NCBI GenBank assembly: GCA_009836025.1
Contig: VXWH01000106.1
Span: 1 to 33,823, forward strand
DNA from: Synechococcus sp. SB0668_bin_13
GTDB lineage: Bacteria > Cyanobacteriota > Cyanobacteriia > PCC-6307 > Cyanobiaceae
Length of the DNA: 33,823 nucleotides
Reading direction: 5' to 3'
In this document: piece after piece, positions 1 through 11,600 of the stretch
How the letters are laid out: each line of letters opens with the position of its first letter
How positions within the stretch are numbered: the first letter of the stretch is position 1
Notes under the pieces: generated by a model
Told to the model about the DNA's origin: nothing
The model's database searches: none
The model's input: only the letters and a program-made list of their open reading frames with translations
Made by a program: the position numbers and the translations under genes

Positions 1-276
1 GTCCTCCAGGGACACGCTGTCATAGCCCGTCAGGTGCAGCAGGGCATAGAGCAACATGCAGCCATGCCCGGCGGACAGCACAAAGCGATCCCGGTTGAAC
101 CACTTGGGATTCTTGGGATTGTGGCGCATCACCTTGTCCCACAGGGCATAGCCCATGGGCGCGGCCCCCATGGGCAGGCCGGGGTGGCCGCTTTTGGCCT
201 GGTTGACCGCATCGATGGCCAGAAAGCGAATGCTGTTGACGCAGAGGGTGTCAATGGAAACAGGCGCGGCAACCAT
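1..276 (-). CDS. tkt: transketolase, N-terminal part (truncated by window edge)
   Basis: Reverse complement reads [92 protein letters not shown], with the transketolase signature [13 protein letters not shown] and [11 protein letters not shown]. Not in the ORF track because it is open at the edge. Confidence 0.95.
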   Translation of the reverse strand, partial: MVAAPVSIDTLCVNSIRFLAIDAVNQAKSGHPGLPMGAAPMGYALWDKVMRHNPKNPKWFNRDRFVLSAGHGCMLLYALLHLTGYDSVSLED

Positions 277-331
277 GGGGCAGGAAGGGGTGAATGGTGT
301 GGGAGGGACGATGGGGAGCCAAGACTTGAAA

Positions 332-1588
<1,257 letters not shown>

Positions 1589-1627
1589 GATGTCAGAGCG
1601 TGGGGAAGGTGCGTGGGGAGGCTGCCA

Positions 1628-1894
1628 TCAACCCTCCCCTGACGTGGAGGAGCGCTGCTTGCGGATGTACTCCACCGCTTCTTCCACGGTGGTGATCCCT
1701 TCGGCGGCCTCGTCAGGAATGTCAATCTCGAACTTTTCTTCAAGGGCCATCACGAGCTCAACCGTGTCGAGAGAATCAGCCCCCAGGTCATTCTGAAAGT
1801 GACTCTCCTGGGTGACCGGCTTGTCACTGACACTGAGCACTTCGGAGACAATGTCGATGACATCCTGTTCAAGGGTGGCGAGGGGATCGCTCAT
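1628..1894 (-). CDS. acpP: acyl carrier protein
   Basis: [22 protein letters not shown]...[31 protein letters not shown] phosphopantetheine site. Start taken at the internal ATG at 1894 rather than the ORF-track start at 1921. Confidence 0.96.
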   Translation of the reverse strand: MSDPLATLEQDVIDIVSEVLSVSDKPVTQESHFQNDLGADSLDTVELVMALEEKFEIDIPDEAAEGITTVEEAVEYIRKQRSSTSGEG

Positions 1895-2051
1895 GGGGCT
1901 TGGGGCTGCAAGGTGCAGCAAAGCACTTTAGAGGATGATGGCCCTCCGCTTCGGGATTTTGGCCCCGTCCTGTCCAGAAACGTTCCGACGTCAATGCACA
2001 TCCTGTCCTTCCCCCATGTCCAGCGGGGACCTTCCTGGTAAACAACCGTGA

Positions 2052-2372
<321 letters not shown>

Positions 2373-2480
2373 GGTCTCCCTCGCGGTTCAAGGTCCCGGT
2401 TTCATCACCGAGAGAGCCATGGCCACTGGCGCCGCCCTGGTACCTCTGTCAAACTGAGCCAATCTCAGCACTGGTGCGGT

Positions 2481-4320
<1,840 letters not shown>

Positions 4321-4334
<14 letters not shown>

Positions 4335-5403
4335 GGGCGTCGGTTGCCAAACGGCGGCGCAGTTGGCCACAGGCGGCATCACGATCCAGGCCCCGACTGG
4401 ACCGCACACTCACCGCCACGCCCTGCCGGGCCAGGATCTGCCGAAAACGCTCCACCTGCCGGGGGTGAGGACGTTGAAAGTCCTCCTCTGCGATTGGGTT
4501 GTAGGCCATGAGGTTGACATGGCTTTGAAACCCTCGGATTCGTTCCGCCAACTCCACGGCATGGTGGGGTTGATCGTTGACGCCCGCCAGAAGAACGTAC
4601 TCGAAACTCACCCGCCGTCCTGTCTGGGCCACATAGGAACGACAGTCCTCCAGCAAGTCCTCCAGGGGGTAAGCCTTGGCAGTGGGAATCAAGTGTTCCC
4701 GTAGAGACTGGTTGGAAGCATGGAGGCTCACGGCCAGGGTGAACTGGCTGCGCCCCAACACCTGGTGAGCCTTTTGCACAAGGGTGTTGATGCGGTGAGG
4801 AATGCCCACGGTGCTGATGGTGATGCGCCTCTGGCCAATGCCCAGATCACGGCAGAAACATTGAACACTGCTCAACACTGCGGCAAGATTGAGCAAGGGC
4901 TCTCCCATCCCCATGAACACCACATGGGTGGGTTGACGTCCCATGGCCTCCCCCATGCTGAGCACCTGGTCGATCATCTCGTGACCGGCCAGGGAGCGCT
5001 GGTATCCTCCTTTGCCTGTGGCGCAGAAGCGACAGGCCATGGGACACCCCACTTGGCTGGACACACAGACCGTTAACCGCTCCGCGGTGGGAATCCCCAC
5101 AGCTTCAACGGTATTCCCATCCGCAAGACCCAACAACAGCTTGGTGGTGCCATCTCCAGCCTGAACCTGCTGCACCAACCGGGAGCGCCCAATGCTGACA
5201 TGCCGATGAGCCTCCCGCCAGTCCCTGGGTAGCACAGTGATGGCCCCCAGATGCCGTGCTCCCCGGTGATAGATCCACTGCTGCAGTTGACGGACACGGT
5301 AGGAAGGCTGGCCGGTGGAGGCCAGCCAGGTCTGCAGGTCGTCAGGACTCATCCCCAGCAGCACGAAGGCTGCCGGGGCAGGATTCACGTGAGGAGGATT
5401 CAT
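4321..5403 (-). CDS. rlmN: 23S rRNA (adenine(2503)-C(2))-methyltransferase, radical SAM
   Basis: [42 protein letters not shown]. Likely start at 5403 ([18 protein letters not shown]); ORF-track start 5559 overlaps hli. 3' end overlaps glmS by 14 nt (convergent). Confidence 0.95.
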
Positions 5404-5407
5404 CGGC

Positions 5408-5563
5408 TTACTTCCACACCAGCAGTCCGTGGCCCAGAAGGATTTCCACCAGCAGTAGAGACATAAAACCCACCATGGCAACGCGCCCGTTGAGTCGCTC
5501 GACATGACCGTGGAACCCACAAGCGGGCCGGCGACGTTGTGGAACAATGCGAGGCTCAAGCAT
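5408..5563 (-). CDS. hli: high-light-inducible protein / one-helix chlorophyll a/b-binding-like protein
   Basis: MLEPRIVPQ...[31 protein letters not shown]; canonical ExLNGRxAMxGF helix. Start uncertain (5599 also possible). Confidence 0.88.
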   Translation of the reverse strand: MLEPRIVPQRRRPACGFHGHVERLNGRVAMVGFMSLLLVEILLGHGLLVWK

Positions 5564-5601
5564 GGCAGTCGACGAAGAAGAAAGTAATGGAGGAACCAAG
5601 G

Positions 5602-8600
5602 CTAGGGTTCAAACCTCTCATCCATGGGCAGAGGCTCTGTTTCCATGGCCTCTGCCTGCGCGCTGTCATGGATAACATTCTCTTCCGGGTTCTTCTGGTC
5701 TTGCTCGGATTCGTCTGCTGTGTTGCTCTGCCCCTCAGGGAGGACCTCTGAAGGGTCCACCGGATCGTTGGACTCACTCGGGCGTGTCAAGGCCGCCGGA
5801 CTGACGCTGGCACCGTCAATCCGGCGGCGAGCTTTGCGAAGTTGCTCATCTGACGGGTCATCCAGAACAGGGGCAGCGTGGCTGGTCACAGGAATCTCAA
5901 CCGTATAGTCTGGCCGCAAACTGGATAGGCGACGGTAGCCGGCTTGATCATCGTCGAGAATATCAGGATGGGGGCCAGCCTCATCCCGCAATTGATCATA
6001 AAAGCCATCAAAACCTGTGCCAGCGGGAATTAGACGACCAATGATCACGTTCTCCTTCAGGCCACGGAGTAAATCGCTTTTGCCCTCGATTGCCGCTTCT
6101 GTCAACACCCGCGTAGTTTCTTGGAAACTGGCAGCGGAGATAAAGCTATCGGTATTGAGAGAGGCTTTGGTAATACCCAGGAGCATGGGAGAGAACCGGG
6201 CTTGCATCCCACCAGTGACAGCGATGGCTGCATTGGTTTTGGCCACCTGGGGCAGCTCAACCAACTCTCCAGGAAGGAGAGTGGTGTCTCCAGCATCTTC
6301 AATCCGCACCTTACTAGTCATTTGGCGCACGATTACTTCAATGTGCTTGTTGTCAATGGTGACCCCCTGGGACCGATAGACCGACTGCACCTCGTCCACC
6401 AGACGCTGCTGCACAGTGGCAATGGCTCCTTGGGCAGCTTCCATCATGGATTGACGACGGCGCAGCAAATCCTTGAAGTGAATCTCCAGGAGTTCATGGG
6501 GATTAATCGGTCCATCGGTTAACGCACTTCCTGCCTGGACCTGATGACCATCCGAAACCATGACATTGCGCCCTAAGGGAATGTCGTACAGGTGGACACG
6601 GTCATCTTCTGTCATCATGGGCTCAGCCACAGCAGGCACCTCAGTCGAGGTGGGGGCCTTCATCTGCTGAATTAACTCAATGAGTTCGCTTTTCTTGAGG
6701 GTGTCCAGGGGTGGAGGTGGAGGAAGAATCCCCGCTTGGCTCAGCTTTTGACAGAGTTCAGTCTTCCTGACAGCCTGACTCTGCTGCGACAATGGCTTCA
6801 GATCATGATCCTTGCAAAGTGTTTGCAGGGTCTTGATGGATTGTTGCTCAAGACTTGGCTTAAAGAAGATTGAAGCCTTCTTTCCCTGCGGGTCAAGCTG
6901 GTGTGCAAGCTGTACAAGCTGCGGCTTATCCAAATCCTCCAGGGGTCGCGGTGGAGCTTGCACACCAGCATCCTTCAGAGCTGTACAAAGCGCTGACTTA
7001 TCAAGCTTAGAATAAGCTTTTAGTCCATTGTCCTTGCAATACTTCTTGAGTTGCCGAGACGATTGGCCATCAAAACTACCTTCTAGAAATACTGCTCGCT
7101 TCTCCTGAGAAGAATCAATCTCATTGATAAAAGCGATAATATTTTTTTCCTTTTGTACGTCAATCGAAAGAGATGGCATAGAGACACCTGCATCCTTTAA
7201 GTACCGAATTAGTGTAGCCTTTTTCCCTTTCTCCTTCGAGGAAGTAGGATGAATGTTATGTTTTTTGCTCAACTCCTCCAATTCAGCAAGTGTTTGTTGA
7301 TTGAAGTCACCTTTCAGCAATTCCATGCGCTGCTCACCAGCAGGATCCAGTTTGTCCATAAGGTCAATCAATTGGCCAGCCTTGAGGTCCTGTAGTGCTG
7401 GAGGTGGAGCCGTGACGCCAGCGCGCTCCAACCTGTGGCAGAGCTCTGGTTTTTTCCATGAGGTGTAGCCCTTCAACCCATGCTGCCGACAGAGATCCTG
7501 CAGGTCCTTCACCATCATCGCGCTCAATTCACCCACACCCAGCAGCGCTGTCTTGTGTTGATCTTCGTCCCATGGGGCCGGCTTGCGGATTTTGACTGGT
7601 CCCCCAAATATGCTGTAATCTGAAGGGATGTCGTAGGAGCTATCCCCCTGCTGGTCCTCGATGACCTTAACCGAAACCTCCTCATCCTCACTGACCTCCA
7701 GCTTCACATGTCCCGAACTCTGGCACAGGACAGAAGCATCGCGAGGCCGACGAGCTTCAAGAAGTTCTTCGATGCGGGGCAGGCCTTGCACAATATCACC
7801 TGTTTTGGCGCGTTCAAACACCAGCAGAGCGAGGGCATCGCCACGCTGCACCAAGCCACCATCCCGAACATGAAGGATGGATTCTGGAGAAACCATATAA
7901 GGGCGGCCAACGCGGAGACGTAGCCAACCTGGACGAATGGCTTCCACCACGCCACTGGTAGGGGAGGTGGTATGAACCTCCCCAATCACCACGATGCCGG
8001 ATCGTTCCGCCTTCAATCCTTGGGCCAGCATGTCGCCACTCCGAACATATTGTCCTTGCTGGACTTGAAGCGGGGTTTGGTTACGGCTGATCTGATAAAC
8101 ATCTTGGGATAGGGGGCTGACCAAAAGAGCAGAACCTTGCGGAGTCTCTACAGACTGGACATAGGTTAATACATCTGTGACAAGGTCGTCTGCCAAAGCC
8201 ACGCCCGAGTTAACCAGCATGCCCTTGTGGAAACGTTTCAAGATACTGTGATTGGTGCAGAGATACTGTTTCCCAGAAAGAACAGTAATACTATTATCTG
8301 TAAGAACCGCTACGCCGTCTATTTGGCTTATGATAGGAGCCTCGGTCAGACGTGTTCCAGGGTCAACCCACTGCCCATCAGTAATCAACAGATCAACATC
8401 TGGATTGAATACATGAATTTCTTCTGAAGTAGCAAATGTCTTAACTTGTACTGGACTAAGCAGTAGAGCAGGGCCTTCTGGAGTATTAACAGATTGAATA
8501 TAAACTGCAGAAAGATTTTGCAAGTTCTCTGAATTCTTGACTACATATTCAGTAATTATTTTATCATTAATATCAGATAATAAGCCTTTTCTAAAGTGAT

Positions 8601-11600
8601 CTAAAATTGACTGTTCTTGACACATCTTTAGTTCACCATCGCAAATTATTAATTTTTGTTTCTTGTAGTCAATTATCACAACACCAGACAATTGACTATG
8701 GACATCTGGCATGATCTCAGTATTGGCCTTAATCGACTGGCCATTGACAACGAGAAGAGGTGTATCTGGACTGAAGGAATAGGACTCCTGTGGAATGGTA
8801 AACTCTTGAACAGGACTCAGCAGCAACATCGAACCCTCTGGTACATCAACAGATTCCACGAGTGTCAACGTGTCGAGTGTAATACCTTCATCTAAAACGT
8901 GACCCTTTACAATCAGTTGGCCTTGCTGGAAGAGCTCCAGGGTGCTCTTATTCGTGCAAGACGTTAGCTGGCCGCTGCGAATGCTCACCGTCTGACCATG
9001 AGATTCCTTTGTAACTCTGGCAATGCCACTAATCTGGCTGCTTGTGGCCACTAATTCCGTGCCCTTCTCCACCCACTGACCATGTTGATGAAGGGGTTGA
9101 GTGGTTGCATGGATGGGGCAGGTCTGCTGCTGATCAAGGGAACTGACCAGCAAGCCAGAACCTTCTGGGGTCTCTACAGCCTCAACGCATGTTAAGGCAT
9201 TTGCAAAAAGCTCTTCAGTGATGGGCTGCCACGGGTAAACCAACTGACCCTTACGAAAGGACTCGCAAGCATGTTTATCATGGCAGAGATGGATATCACC
9301 GCTACGGATTTTAAGTTGGCAGTCAGACAAATTCTCCTGATGCTTCACCAAAGCATCCCCCTGCACAAGACGTTCTCCTAGTTTAACATCCACAGCAGTG
9401 TTTTCTGGAACCACAATATTAAAAGTATCCGATTCCCGCTCTACAATTAATCTCCGAACAGGTTCAGCCTCAAATTCGGCTGGCTTCTTGCCTACACTTC
9501 TTACTTCCTTATTAATTCTTTCCACTGTGGAAACTTCAACAACAGCATCTTTCTCCAACGAAGTATCCCAAGATTTTGTAATGCGCGCCTCAAGTGGGGG
9601 AATTTGTATCACACCATCTTCCTTGCAGAGAATTTGGGTTATAGCGATCACTTGGCCCGGCTTAACACGCTTTCCATCTTCTATTTTCAATTCCGTATGC
9701 GTAGAGCCATGGGTTGCATCAGACAGGGTATCACGGCGTACCAACAGACTTTCCAAGATCACCATGCTGAGACGCTGACTCTTCTTGGTACGGCCAGGCA
9801 CTATTTCCACATCGACGGTCATCTGCGGTGTTGTGTCAGAGGTTTCCAGAATGACCTGGGTGCGCAGAAGCTCCACTGGCTCCACAGACTTCACCAGTTC
9901 ACCATCCTTGAACATCAAACGCTGTTGTGCTTTCAAGGCCATGGAAGGGCCTCTGGCTTGCTTAACTGACGTGGTGGCAGGAACATAAGCATCGTCTGGA
10001 ATGGCAAACTCCTCGACGGGACGAAGAAGGAGGAAAGGACTACCCTCGGATGGGTCCAAAACAGACTCCACATAATGAATATCCTCAGCGACTAGCTCAC
10101 CTTCGATCAACACATCTCCAGGATTAACAAGCATACCTTCCTCGGAGAAGCGCTCAAGGGCTTCTTTGTGACTTGTTTTACTCACATCGCAGTAACACAC
10201 TTTACCGCTTCTTATAGTTATTTCCCTCAAGATATCATTTTTATGGATAACTTTTACAATGCCTGAAGTTTGACTAAAGATATCCTTGACAACTTCAGTT
10301 CCAGTCTCAATTTTCTGATAATTCTTGACCATCAGCAAAGAAATATCTTTATTAATTTCATGAGTTTCCTGGGGAATCCATAGCAGAGTTCCCCCATGAG
10401 ATAATTCAAAGCCATGCTTATTTGAACGGGTCTTTTTAATACTTAAGCCCGGGCTAAATTTAACTAGACCACCGCTCTGGGTTCTGAAGCGCTCATCGCT
10501 CAGTTCGGCAATGACATCACCATGGCCAACCTTATTACCTGGATTGTTATTTAGTCGATAGATTAAACCATCATCACTTTCTAAATTCCATAGCTCACCG
10601 GCATGGCTACTTTCCTCAACTAGCTTTAGATCTTTAATCGTAAGCCTAGCTGTAACAATCTGTACCTCACGCGAGTCACCTGTAGCATCTTGTAGACGCA
10701 CATTCCCGCCATACTCACTTCGTAAGCAGCTTTCTGCAAGCACATCACCTGCTTGAACTGCGCAATCAGCCTCAACAATTGGTTCGGCATTTGGAGGCAA
10801 GTTATAAACGTCACCACTAAGAACCCAGAGCTGTCCTAGCCGTTGTGCCTTAACGGTAACGTTACCTTGGCGATCTGTGGCTTCCCGAGGTTGAATCTCC
10901 TTATCATAATTGACTTGACCAGCCAGGTCACAGATGACATCCTTGGTAGCCTTTTCAATGCTCTTCTTCACGTTGCCACCTGCAATCTGTCCCAGCACAT
11001 CGTCATGATCGACAGTACTGCCATTCTTGACAAATAGAACAGAGCCGGAAGTGATAGAGACACTTTGCTCTTGGCCAGAAGTGGATTTGACAATCAACTG
11101 GAAATCTGTTTCGGCAATATAAGCGTTAATACCATGAGGTGTGCGATAGGGCCGTACCCGTGCCTGATCACCAAGGCTAACAACACCAGCAATCGTAGAG
11201 CGCACAGTTCCCGTTTCTGCTGTGCTCACACCACCAGTATGGAAGGTGCGCATGGTCAACTGGGTACCGGGCTCGCCAATGGACTGGGCAGCCACAATAC
11301 CCACAGCTTCTCCCAGATCAACCAGCTTGTTGTGCGCCAAAGCCCAGCCATAGCAACGGCGGCAGACGGATTTTGGTGTCTCGCAGGTGAGCGGCGAGCG
11401 GACCTTCACGGCTTTGATCTGATGGGCTTCAAGCTGGGTACTGACCTCAACGCTAATCTCTGCATTGCGAGGGAGTAAAAGTTGTTCTTTTTTGGTGGGA
11501 TAAGTATTAATCAATCCTGCAATTGGACTCAATACGTCTTTGGAGATTTCAGTATTGCGCTCAACCCACTGATTCTTCTGAATAAGAAGAGGAAAAACAT

